Assembly (NCBI RefSeq): GCF_046630445.1
Contig: NC_092341.1
Location: forward strand, 33,684,501-33,748,500
Direction: 5' to 3'
Length of the DNA stretch: 64,000 bases
DNA from: Rutidosis leptorrhynchoides
Lineage: Eukaryota > Streptophyta > Magnoliopsida > Asterales > Asteraceae
Every line of letters begins with the position of its first letter. Position 1 is the stretch's first letter. Positions 53,501-64,000 of this stretch are shown here, one piece after another. The notes beneath the pieces are model-generated. The model did no database searches. It had not been told where the DNA came from and saw only the letters and a list, made by a program, of their open reading frames with translations. A program made the position numbers and the translations under genes.

Positions 53501-56116
53501 CTAGATGCAGGTTTAATTTATCCAATTTCTGATAGTCCATGGGTAAGCCCAGTTCAATGCGTGCCTAAGAAGGGTGGCATGACTGTCATCACAAATGAGA
53601 AAAATGAGCTTATTCCGACTAGGACTGTAACAGGATGGCGTGTATGTATTGATTATAGAAAATTAAATGACGCCACCAGAAAAGATCACTTTCCCTTACC
53701 TTTCATTGATCAAATGTTGGAAATATTAGCCGGAAATAGTTACTATTGTTTTCTTGATGGTTTTTCCGGATATTTTCAAATTCCAATAGCACCCGAGGAC
53801 CAAGAAAAAACCACGTTCACATGCCCTTATGGTACTTTTGCTTACAAACGCATGCCATTTGGACTTTGCAACGCCCCTGCAACCTTTCAAAGGTGCATGA
53901 TGGCGATTTTTCACGACATGATAAAAGAATGCATGGAAGTTTTCATAAATGACTTTTCAGTCTTCGGTGATACATTTGAATCATGTCTAGTTAATCTTGA
54001 ACGAATGCTTATTAGATGTGAACAATCAAATCTAGTTCTTAATTAGGAAAAATGCCATTTCATGGTTAAAGAAGGCATCGTTCTTGGACATAAAATTTCA
54101 AAGGAAGGAATTGAAGTGTATAGAGCTAAAGTAGATGTAATTGCTAAACTTTCACATTCCATAAATGTTAGAGGAGTTAGGAGTTTTCTAGGGCATGCCG
54201 GTTTTTACCGAAGTTTCATAAAAGATTTTTCTAAAATTGCCACTCCTATGAATAAACTCCTAGAAAAGGATGCTCCATTCATATTTTCAGATGAATGTAT
54301 CAAATCTTTTAATATTCTTAAAGAAAAACTCACTAATGCGTCGATTATGATAACTCCAAATTGGAATCTACCATTTGAACTTATGTGCGATGCAAGTGAT
54401 TTTGCAATGGGAGCCGTTTTAGGACAAAGGATTGAAAAACGATTTCAACCTATATATTATGCTAGTAAGACGTTACAAGGAGCACAAACAAATTACACAA
54501 CTACTGAAAAAGAACTCCTTGCTATTGTCTTTGCTTTTGACAAATTTCGTTCATATCTAGTTCTAGCTAAAACGGTGGTCTATACCGACCATTCTGCTCT
54601 TAGATACCTATTTTCGAAACAAGATGCTAAACCACGATTAATCCGTTGGATCTTACTCTTACAAGAGTTTGATATTGAAATCCGAGATAAAAAGAGAGCA
54701 GAAAATCTCGCCGCTGATCATCTTTCTCGTCTTGAAAATCCAGAATTAGAAGTTCTAAATGAATCGGCCATACAAGACAACTTTCCTGATGAATATCTAT
54801 TGAAGATAGATTATAATGAAATTCCATGGTTTGCAGACTATACAAACTATTTAGTATGTGGATTCCTTGAAAAAGGATTGTCGTACCAAAAACGAAAGAA
54901 ATTCTTTAGTGATATAAAACACTATTTCTGGGAAGATCCACATTTGTTTAAAAGTTGTCCAGATGGAATAATACGCCGATGTGTGTTCGGAGATGAAGCT
55001 AGTAAAATCTTAAACCATTGTCACACAGGACCAACAGGAGGGCATTATGGGCCTCAACTAACAGCAAGAAAAGTTTACGATGTTGGATTCTATTGGCCTA
55101 CAATTTACAAAGACGCACACCTTCTTTGCAAATCCTGTGATGCTTGTCAAAGGGCCGGAAAAATAAGTCAACGTGATGAAATGCCACAAAATGTCATTCA
55201 AGTATGTGAAGTATTTGACATTTGGGGTATTGACTTTATGGGTCCATTTCCAAAATCTCATAATAATCTCTATATTCTCGTAGCCATTGATTATGTATCT
55301 AAATGGGCGGAAGCACAAGCTCTCCCAACTAACGATGCACGAGTTGTAGTCAACTTTTTAAAACGCCTTTTTGCTAGGTTTGGAACACCGAAAGCTTTAA
55401 TAAGTGATCGGGGAACTCATTTCTGTAATAATCAACTTGAGAAAGTTCTTAAAAGATATGAAGTAACTCATAAAATCTCCACTGCTTATCATCCACAGAC
55501 AAGTGGACGAGTTGAAAATACCAACCGAGCATTAAAACGTATTCTAAAGAAAACCGTAGGATCAAATCCGAAGGAATGGTCCATTAAATTGGAGGATGCA
55601 CTCTGGGCTTTTAGAACAGCCTACAAAACTCCAATTGAAACCACACCTTTTAAACTCGTTTACGGAAAAGCATGTCATCTTCCAGTAGAAATTGAACACA
55701 AAGCATTTTGGGCTTTGAAGACATGTAATCTTGATTTACATGAAGCTGGACGTCTACGATTAAGTCAACTAAACGAATTAGAAGAATTAAGACAAGAAGC
55801 ATACGAAAATTCGCTAATCTATAAGGAAAGAACGAAGAAATGGCATGATAAAAGAATCAGAAGTTTAAAAGAATTTAAGGAAGGAGACAAAGTTCTTCTT
55901 TTCAATTCACGATTCAAGCTATTTCCTGGAAAATTGAAATCAAGATGGTCTGGACCATTCATAGTCAAAAGAGTTTTCCCATACGGAACAATAGAATTAA
56001 TAAATTCAAATGGGATTGAATTTAAAGTTAATGATCACAGAGTTAAACATTACATAGATAGTCCGATGGAAGTTGACAACGAAGTTAATCACAATTTCAA
56101 CACCACAGCTAACTAA
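50528..56116 (+). pseudogene. P gag-pol polyprotein (Athila type)
   Basis: This is one frame of 1862 codons for gag, protease, RT, RNase H and integrase. The gag core is at about residues 140-300 (LKGEAKDWLESLPEG). A knuckle CEQCGGPHLKKDC starts at Cys370. The protease has DLGASINLMS (Asp699), RNase H has [14 protein letters not shown], and integrase has a Zn-binding CKSCDAC and a D1569, D1627-x35-E1663 triad. RT reads FINDF at the active site (residues 1139-1143), so the first catalytic Asp (1141) is Asn, where M keeps FMDDF. In-frame stops are TAA at 52034, TAA at 53030 and TAG at 54044. No frameshift was found. The start ATG 50528 is supported by M, which has the ATG at the same place. Enzymatically dead on two counts, but only lightly decayed. 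Confidence 0.93.
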
Positions 56117-56286
56117 GTGTGGGGAGAATCAAGTCTTTTAAGGATAATATGTATTTCTGTTAGAGTTAGATTTTCTGTTTTCGTGTAGTTCTCGAAAATG
56201 GAACTCGAATGGTCTTTTCCTAGCAGACCCTAAAGAACTAGTCTTCTCCCCCCATTCTGAATTTTTATTTTTTTAGGTTTTACGAA

Positions 56287-56703
56287 ATGAAGAGTTCATG
56301 TGAATTAAACCATGGTCTAATGCTACACGCTTTGATCACTAAACGTAATAATGACACCCTTTCAAGTGAAATAGTATCAGTAATCAGAGAAAAATTGGAC
56401 GGAGTAAGAAAAGAATCCAGATGCGAAAATAATAAGTTACAATTTGGTAAAGGAAAATCAAAATCCGCAGCGAAAAGACGAGCACGACACCTTGAAAGAT
56501 GTCACAAATGCGAAAAATGGTTACACGAAGGTAAATGTTCAAATAATCAAACCTATTCAAACACCGAATTTGTTACTTTATGCAGAGACGGACCGTTCAT
56601 ATGTTTAGAAGAAAAAATGTTAAATGCTCGAGGTTACGCCTATGTAGCCATGGAAAATCAATTAGTCCGACTATCTTATGAATGGGCTAGAGCATATCAC
56701 TAA
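56287..56703 (+). CDS. P accessory ORF with CCHC-like knuckle
   Basis: This is an intact 138-codon frame, homologous along its full length to M 39703-39287. It has a basic region (GKGKSKSAAKRRARHLER), CHKCEKWLHEGKC (C-x2-C-x4-H-x3-C), then FVTLCRDGPFICLEEKM. It starts 170 bp after the gag-pol stop and just after a polypurine-like AAGTGTGGGGAGAA. A good splice donor CACAG|GTAAGT follows the stop (56719/56720). Nucleic-acid binding is inferred from the knuckle and charge only. Confidence 0.6.
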   Translation: MKSSCELNHGLMLHALITKRNNDTLSSEIVSVIREKLDGVRKESRCENNKLQFGKGKSKSAAKRRARHLERCHKCEKWLHEGKCSNNQTYSNTEFVTLCRDGPFICLEEKMLNARGYAYVAMENQLVRLSYEWARAYH

Positions 56704-57830
56704 GAAATATATTTCACAGGTAAGTTTGTACAGTTTTTATTTTTATTTTTATTTTTAAACTTTTGATAATAAATGCTAATTTGTTCGCTATAAAGTATTA
56801 AATTGGTATTCGATAAAATTAGGTCTTGCGACCGAAATTATTGATATCATACAAAAATTTATTACATCACTGCGAAATTTAACGTTTATTCTTAAGGTAT
56901 AAATATCTTTAATCAATCAACTAAAAATATTTCAAAAATTCGTCATGAGTTAAATTAGGTCATGGAACCGAAATTACTTTACCGAAAAGAGGGGCGCATA
57001 TTTTTGATAATATTTGATTGATTAAAGTGGGATAAAAGCTAAAAAGATTTTTAATTTTATTTTTACCATGTTTTTAAAATTAATATATAAATATTAAATT
57101 AATATTGTGAACTTTTTTTTAAAATCAATATATTTAAGTTTGTAAATATTTGAAAATTTTAATATTTTTAATATAAGTTTGTATGTATAAAAACAAAAAT
57201 ATAATATAAGTTTGGTGTGAATTTTTAATTATTAATATGAATTTTCAATTTTATGCATTTTAAATTTAAGTTTGGTGTGAATTTAAAAACAAAAATTTAC
57301 TTTATTTCGCTAAGTTAAAAATATGATTTTTAAAATTCGTCGTGAGTTGAAGACTAGGTCGTTGAACCGAAATTGCTTTACCCGAGGGAGGGACGAGAAC
57401 TTTTATTATCATTATTTTTAATCTTATTGAATTAAAGTATGGCAAAAACATTAAAAAAAACCCAAAAATCTTTGCTTTTAAAACCGCGCTTAAAAATGAC
57501 AAATTTTAAAATTTTTGTCGAGGGACGGACTAGGACATCGATCCGAAACGCCCTCATCCTAAAAAGAAATAAAATTTTAATTTTTAAATTAATTTTATGT
57601 TTTATAAAGTTATAAGTTTTTATAAAAAAAAAATATATCGCCGCGACTCGCGGTACTTTGTGGGTTCCCACCACCGCACTCGCGGAGCATCAAAAATCCA
57701 GAAAAAATATAACTGGTCGAACAGACCAGTTTGCACACTCACACCCATTTTTCTGCGAAAAAACACACAAAAAAATCGCCCAAATTCGTGATTTTTCACC
57801 ATTTTTCATCAAATCTTTCATAAAATCACA
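56704..57830 (+). mobile_element. P spacer with palindromes upstream of env-position ORF
   Basis: This is an AT-rich noncoding spacer. Near its end are CCGCGACTCGCGG (57641-57653), CCGCACTCGCGG (57674-57685) and the hairpin ACTGGTCGAACAGACCAGT (57712-57730). A weak TATA-like AATATAACT lies at 57705-57713. The palindrome arms here match P's 3' LTR type and not the 5' LTR type. An internal promoter is possible. Confidence 0.6.
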
Positions 57831-59850
57831 ATGAGGAGACTATTATCAAGGAATTACTCAAGGAAATCGGTAAATTTCTACACGTAAACACCATTTAATC
57901 CGAATTTTTCATGTTCTTGAACAATTTTATGCTTAATTTGATTTTGATGCTTTCTAGTGTAATAATGCTTCAATTGTTTGTGTATTATGCTTGTATAACC
58001 TAGATTGATGCTATTTAACATGATTAGAAGCTTTGAACTTCAATTTTTGAATAATCTAGGGTTTGTATTCTTGAGCAAAATTAGGGCTTTTTGATATAAA
58101 CAGGTTATGGCCGAATTTTATTGTTAGTTTATGCTAAATTGAGTAGTGTAACATGTTTAGGTTGCTAAATGATCAAAACTTTGATCCTAAACATGATTTA
58201 TGAAGATTAAAGTGGACTTTTTGAACCAAAATTGCATAAACTTGTTTTATTGATATGAATGCCATGAGGAACTTGTTTAATTGTTATAATGATTGTTTTT
58301 GACATGTTTTAAAAGATAAATGCGAAGGAACTTTGTGTACATTTTTGTAAAATTATATTTGTAAAAGTGTAGAATTGTTAATATTTTGAAAATGTGTATA
58401 GAGTTTAATATGGATTAAACATGTCATTGTAATTGTTTAGATTTATGATTTTGCTAAAACTAATGCATATTTGGATGCACAAAAATTGTGTTTATTTTGC
58501 AGACTGAAAGGGGTAAATCTTCATCCCAGGCTCGCAATGCTCCTCCGAAAGATGCAAATCAACAGGAAATTAATAACCAATACCGACAAGATATGCCTCA
58601 CCCAATTGTTTCATATTCAAACATTCATGAGGCAAATTTACATCCGAATTTGAGATTTGATAGATATTGGATAGACTATCCAAAATATCAAAAGAACCTG
58701 CGCAACCTTGTGTCTAATAATGTTGAGGTACCCAGAGTTATAGATTGGGCACCATTAGAGGTAGTGGAATTGGCCGAGCCAATCAGGGAATTACTTACTT
58801 AAAGGTATGGTAATTCTACTTTTAGTGATTGGGTACATTTATTCAACATGCGTAGACCTGTATATAGAGAATGGTGTATAGAGTTATTGTGTACTATTGA
58901 AATAAATGATCGGGTAGATACTTTAACCGATCGTAGTTTTATTAGATTTTTATTAGGAGGGGAGATGCGCCATATGTCCTTACTAGACATGGCTCGGGCT
59001 TTAGGTATATATACGCCCGAGGAGCTAGCATCTTATGATTGCCAGAGGTTAATAGTTTATGGTAGGAAGGTGGATGAGAATTTTGATACAAATGACGTAT
59101 GGAGTAGGATGACTAGCCATCGCTGATTCCAGGGGGATTATACTCTTATCTTGATATTGATAGAGCTGAATTAAAAGTAATCCATAGGTTTTTAGTCAAT
59201 TCGATTACACAACAAGGTAAGAATAAGGAAAAGGTAAATGAACAGGATTTGTTTTACCACATGTGTATTCGAGACCCACATAGCGCTGTAAGTATACCTT
59301 TTTGTGTGGGTTATTATTTATTGACTATGGTTAGGGGTATGAGGCGTGGTAGCATAATAGGAGGTGGTATATTTATTACTTTAATTGCTGAATATCTTGG
59401 TGTAGATAGAAGTTGGGGGGAATATTAATGGCAGAACCAGAACCCCGCGATAGAATAGATTTGCGTGTTTATCATGGTGCTAAGGTCTTAAAGAAACGAA
59501 ACAACGCGGCAGCACGTTATGATGGCAGGCATCCACAGGTTGAGAGAGATCAACAGCAAGGTCAACCGGGAGGGGGTAATCCAATGACGGAAATGCAAAT
59601 TTTTATGGCTCGACACGAGTATGAAATGGCTAGACAAAAAGCATTTCAAGATTGGCAGTATCATCAAAGCCAAATCATAAGTCATTGTACACACGTAGGT
59701 AGAGACTACATTCCTACCGTTATGCCCGAATTTGCTCCTTGGGCTTTAGAGAGCCGACCACCATATCCTACATATGACCCGGCCCAAGCATTTTACAGCA
59801 TCTATGGATACGCTTGGGACCTATACTGGAACCATCCTCCTCATCCGTAA
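57831..59850 (+). pseudogene. P env-position ORF (ATHILA ORF-1-like), spliced
   Basis: The leader exon is 57831-57869 (13 codons). Its donor TCG|GTAAAT and acceptor TTTATTTTGCAG (ending 58502) define a 633-bp intron. Exon 2 starts 58503 in the same phase. Motifs include VYREWCIELLCTIEIND, SFIRFLLGG and YTPEELAS, then HRFLVNSITQ and a Gln/Pro/Tyr-rich tail. Breaks: TAA at 58800-58802 (M has CAA), TGA at 59124-59126, and a frameshift just after it; the last part is open at 59413-59850. No transmembrane segment was seen. The same splice sites in M at the same phase support the gene model. Confidence 0.72.
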
Positions 59851-61945
59851 CTTTCTATTTTTGTTTATTTTATTGTAATGTTACTAATTCTTAATTTTCT
59901 TATTTCTTATTTCTTATTTTATTATTATAATAGCTTTTATAATTTTCTAGCTTTATTATATTTTAATAATTTTTGAATGTGGTGTGAAAACCCAACTTCA
60001 AAAATATGTATATATGTGTTTGTAGTTTATCTCATGTACAAAACAGGGTAAAACAGCGCATTTTCAAAGACTGGCATTAAGTTAAGCAAAAGCTATTAAT
60101 TTTGACGACAAAACGAAAAACAAATGTGATGTACCAACAGACGGAATGAACAAATGATATGCACCATTTATCATTCAGCAAACAAACACCAATATGTTTG
60201 AAAACTTTGGTAAAATTTAATCATTTTTCTACGCTAATCACCCTCAATAATTTAAATTGTTACTGATTTCTTGCAAATGAGGGCATTGCAAGATCTTAAG
60301 TGTGGGAAGGGGTTAAATTCTTTCGGATTTTTAAAATTTTTAACTTAAACACTTGGTTATCATTAAAAATACTAGTAACGTAGTAGTTGTATTAGAATCT
60401 AGTGCTCTCTGATAATAAAAAACATCCCTAGTCTTATATACTGACTACCCACTTCTAGTAAAATTTTTCAAAATTTTCAATTAAATGAACTCAAAATCAT
60501 GTTTATACATATTTATGAACGATAAAACTAGGTGTTAACACCGAAATTATTATTACCTCGGAAAGGACATAAATTGAGAAACAAACCAAAATGTTAGAAT
60601 TCATTTAAAATGGAATAGAGGACAATAAAAAGGCAAATAAAAGAAAATAAAAGCCAAGTGTGGGAAAATTTACCAAGTTATTTTAAACATATGTCACATA
60701 TTTCTGTAACAAATAATTGAAGATACTTTTGCTTTGGACTAAACTAAATAGTTTTACCCGATTTACTGTAAGAAAGATGGATCTACACGATGAATCAATC
60801 CCATTGTTAAAAGGAAGTAAAGTCTTCCGAAAAAGAATCGCGCTTCTTGATTTAGGTCATGAAGTTGTCGTCCAGACCAGCTGTAGGTTGACGAAAAATC
60901 TAGAAAAGTCATCTCTAAAATTAGCAGGAAATCCACGGACCTCAGCATCAAACAGGGTCGCCAAGTGGTCAGACTTATCCTAACCATGAGATGATTTGTC
61001 TTGTAAAATGGGGAGGACGCCGTGCAAATTAGCTGGATAAGACTAATGAATCAGATCCCCAGAAAGGATAATCTCCTCAAAGATCAAAAATCAGCTTTTA
61101 AGACTGATATTACTCAATCCTAGAGATTGACCTTAAAGATTGAGAATTCAAACTCATGGAATTCAATGATATCTAAACTCGAGCTGAACGAGAAAATATT
61201 TTGATCAAAATTACAAACCGATTTGTTTTCTGAAAACTCATTTTCAATGCGTTCATTACCATTGAACGTAAAATCCTGAGAATTCACCTGGAATTCATTA
61301 GGTCACCTGAACCAAATTGGGTGTTAACCGCAAGAACGGTGGTTGCATAGCATGGTCAAAGACAGGACCTTGTGCCAGACCGAAAAATTATGAGGGTGAG
61401 CTTTACTATTGCTCCTACAAAGGATAGTAATTGCATCCGATACATTATAGACCATAATTAAAAGCATGTCAGGGGACATTGCCTTAACAGTTGCTTGTTC
61501 AACGCTTTCCTTTACAACCGGACGGTAGTTTATTGAAAGGTAATATACGGAACAAGTATACTAGACGTGTTGCTTTCCTAATACAAGGTTAGCAAGTGGG
61601 TGACACAAAACCGCAAGTTTTGAGCTAAAAATTTCAAATATGAAACCCACCAAACCCACAAAAAGAATTTGCAAACACCGGTGAAGGGTTATTCCGGAAA
61701 ACTTATCTAGGGTAAAAGCTAGATTTAATTTTCAAATGATCAAATGTTTTCATAAAGATTCAATTTCCTTAATGGATCTAAATTTTTATAGTCATGTGGG
61801 ACTGTAAACCATAACGTTACTACCATTGTTCATACCGCCGTATAGAAATCACTGATGTACAAAGTGTGAAGAATAAAGAAGTGATTCTAGTATATTTCAA
61901 GACTATATTGCTTGAGGACAAGCAATGCTCAAGTGTGGGAATATT
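59851..61945 (+). mobile_element. P 3' noncoding region and polypurine tract
   Basis: No coding frame was recognised. Polypurine-like motifs occur at about 60298 (TAAGTGTGGGAAGGGG), 60655 (CCAAGTGTGGGAAAA) and 61931 (AAGTGTGGGAATATT). The last directly precedes the LTR and is the functional site by position. The order and spacing match M. Confidence 0.75.
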
Positions 61946-62538
61946 TGATAATGCTAAAAACGAACATATATTTCATAGCATTATCCCTCAAGAAAGACAA
62001 GCTTTTAGTTGCTGTTGTCCTATTTACAAGAAATATTCGTTTAAATATTAAAAGGTGAAGACAAAAGGCAGATTCGACAAATTGAAGACGCAAACGACCA
62101 AAAAGCTAAAAAGTACAAAGTACAAGCAAAGAGGTTCAAATTATTGATAAGGAACGCCTAAAAATGACAAGAGTACAAGCCGCAAAACACAAAGTACAAG
62201 ATATTAAATCATACGAAAGGACGTTCAAAAATCCGAAACCGAGACATGAACCAGCTTTCAACGTACGACGCAACGGAATGAAAGTTACAAATTAATTATG
62301 TATATAAATATAATATAATATATAATTAATTATATAAATTATATATTTATATAATAAAATCCGTCGGCAAGCTAGGAGCCAAATTTATGTTAGCTGGAAT
62401 CAGGGGCTCCGCACTCGCGGAGCTTTGAAGACAAAAACCTCCGCACTCACGGAGGTCAAACAGTTTTACGTGGGCCTATAAAAGGCCGAGCATTCGGCCG
62501 ATTTTTACACATCTTTTTCTTCTTCATTCATACGTAAG

Positions 62539-62578
<40 letters not shown>

Positions 62579-63744
62579 TTTAATTTTAATTTCTAATAAT
62601 AAGGGTATGTTAGCGAATATTGTAAGGGTGTAAGTCGAAATTCTGTCCGTGTAACGCTACGCTATTTTTAATCATTGTAAGTTATGTTCAACCTTTTTAA
62701 TTTAATGTCTCGTAGCTAAGTTATTATTATGCTTATTTAGAATGAAGTAATCATGATGTTCGGCTAAATACTAAAATTGGGTAATTGGGCTTTGTACCAT
62801 AATTGGAGTTTGGACAAAAGAACGACACTTGTGAAAATTAAACTATGGGCTATTAATGGGCTTTATATTTGTTTAACTAAATGATAGTTTGTTAATTTTA
62901 ATATAAAGATTTACAATTGGACGTACCTATAAATAACCATATACACTCGATCGGACACGATGGGCGGGATATTTATATGTACGAATAATCGTTCATTTAA
63001 CCGAACATGGGAATGGATTAATAGTTAATAGATTTATTAAAACAAGGGTGAAATTATGTACAAGGACACTTGGCGTAATTGTTAATAAAGTATTAAAACC
63101 TTGTTACAGTTTAAGTCCCCAATTAGTTGGAATATTTGACTTCGGGTATAAGGATAATTTGACGAGGACACTCGCACTTTATATTTATGACTGATGGACT
63201 GTTATGGACAAAAACCAGACGGACATATTAAATAATCCAGGACAAAGAACAATTAACCCATGGGAATAAACTAAAATCAACACGTCAAACATCATGATTA
63301 CGGAAGTTTAGATAAGCATAATTCCTTTATTTTCATATTTAATTGCACTTCTAATTATCGCACTTTTATTTATTGTCATTGTATTTAATTGCACTTTTAA
63401 TTATCGCACTTTTTAATTATCGCACTTTTTAATTATCGCAATTTTATTTCATCGCACTTTTATTTATTGTAATTTCATTATCGTTATTTATTTTACGCTT
63501 TAAATTAAGTCTTTTATTTATTTAATATTTTACATTAGGTTTTAACTGGGACTAAAGTTTTAAAAATCGACAAACCGGTCATTAAACGGTAAAAACCCCC
63601 TTTTATAATAATAATATTACTTATATATATATATATTTGTATTTTTATAAATTAAAACTAATATAGCGTTAAGCTTTGTTTAAAAGATTTCCCTGTGGAA
63701 CGAACCGGATTTACTAAAAACTACACTACTGTACGATTAGGTAC
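61946..63744 (+). mobile_element. 3' LTR of P, interrupted at its U5 end
   Basis: It begins TGATAATGCTAAAAACGAAC. It follows the 5' LTR block by block but with many differences, and it shares the CTCCGCACTCGCGGAG palindromes with M's LTR. It stops at GATTAGGTAC (63744), about 140 bp short of the U5 end, where LTR Q begins. Confidence 0.88.
62406..62483 (+). promoter_or_regulatory. P 3' LTR promoter: two palindromes plus TATA box
   Basis: CTCCGCACTCGCGGAG (62407-62422) and the slightly degraded CCTCCGCACTCACGGAGG (62438-62455) are followed by CCTATAAAAGG (62475-62485). This is the M-type module, unlike the CATGCGATCGCATG type in P's 5' LTR. Confidence 0.75.
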
Positions 63745-64000
63745 TGATAATGCTAAAAACAAACATATATTTCATAGCATTATTCCTCAAGAAAGACAAG
63801 CTTTTAGTTGCAATTGTCTTATTTACAAGTGATTCTCGTTTAAATAATAAAAAGATGAAGACAAAAGACAGATTCGACGAATTGAAGACGCAAACGACCA
63901 AAAAGCTCAAAAGTACAAAAGACAATCAAAGAGGTTCCAATTATCGATAAGAAACGTCTCAAAATTACAAGAGTACAAGATTCAAAACGCAAAGTACAAG
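63745..64000 (+). mobile_element. LTR Q, U3 start, nested in P 3' LTR
   Basis: It begins TGATAATGCTAAAAACAAAC and matches the first about 256 bp of P's 5' LTR closely. It continues beyond the window. GGTAC (63740-63744) is the left half of a possible target duplication. Confidence 0.85.

Noticed and set aside
60717..60983. 88-codon plus-strand frame in P 3' noncoding region
   Set aside because: The corresponding M sequence is not open in this frame, and it lies in otherwise noncoding sequence.

Overview
The window is nuclear DNA of a flowering plant and consists almost entirely of nested LTR retrotransposons. Evidence for a plant: chromovirus pol with an integrase-linked chromodomain, Athila-type elements with a tRNA-Asp-like primer-binding site and an extra ORF behind integrase, plant-type L1 LINE remains, a plant-type F-box sequence, TA microsatellites and high AT content. 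The look of the elements suggests an aster-family eudicot, but that is inference. I found no intact host gene, tRNA, rRNA or CRISPR array. It reads as gene-poor intergenic or pericentromeric heterochromatin. Element names (T1, A, B, C, N, T2, M, P, Q) are mine.

Layout: T1, a partial Tekay-like LTR (1-2045); a 298-bp tandem duplication (2081-2667); a SINE-like retroposon (2779-3045); a broken LINE tail (3263-4370). LTR A (4405-5799 plus 12912-13993) is split by element B (5800-12906, target duplication TGTAA). B was hit by solo LTR C (8638-11887, duplication AGTAT). Element N, an Athila relative with LTR 13994-15169, sits in A. N is split by T2 (15759-29329, duplication GTTTA), a complete 13.6-kb Tekay-like chromovirus on the minus strand. 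N resumes at 29335 and its protease ORF is cut at 32157 by M (32158-47068), a minus-strand Athila element. M's 5' LTR meets, head to head inside a TA repeat, the 5' LTR of P (47069-63744), a plus-strand Athila element of the same family. P's 3' LTR is interrupted at 63745 by another LTR (Q) that runs off the window.

Coding content: T2 has, in transcription order, an acidic leader ORF, a decayed F-box gene, gag with two zinc knuckles, then PR-RT-RNaseH-INT-chromodomain. M and P have a single-frame gag-pol, then a small ORF with a CCHC-like knuckle, then an ATHILA ORF-1-like (env-position) ORF that starts in a tiny leader exon before an in-phase intron. All are inactivated, mostly by C-to-T or G-to-A changes, as expected for old methylated DNA.

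Most notable: (1) in M, P and N, paired GC-rich palindromes sit just upstream of the LTR TATA box, recur before gag (M and P) and before the env-position ORF, and differ in sequence between elements; (2) P carries different palindromes in its two LTRs, so it looks recombinant; (3) an F-box gene lies inside T2; (4) diverged Tekay-like LTRs share a splice-donor-like and splice-acceptor-like pair about 460-510 bp apart; (5) the env-position ORF has a conserved leader exon and intron.
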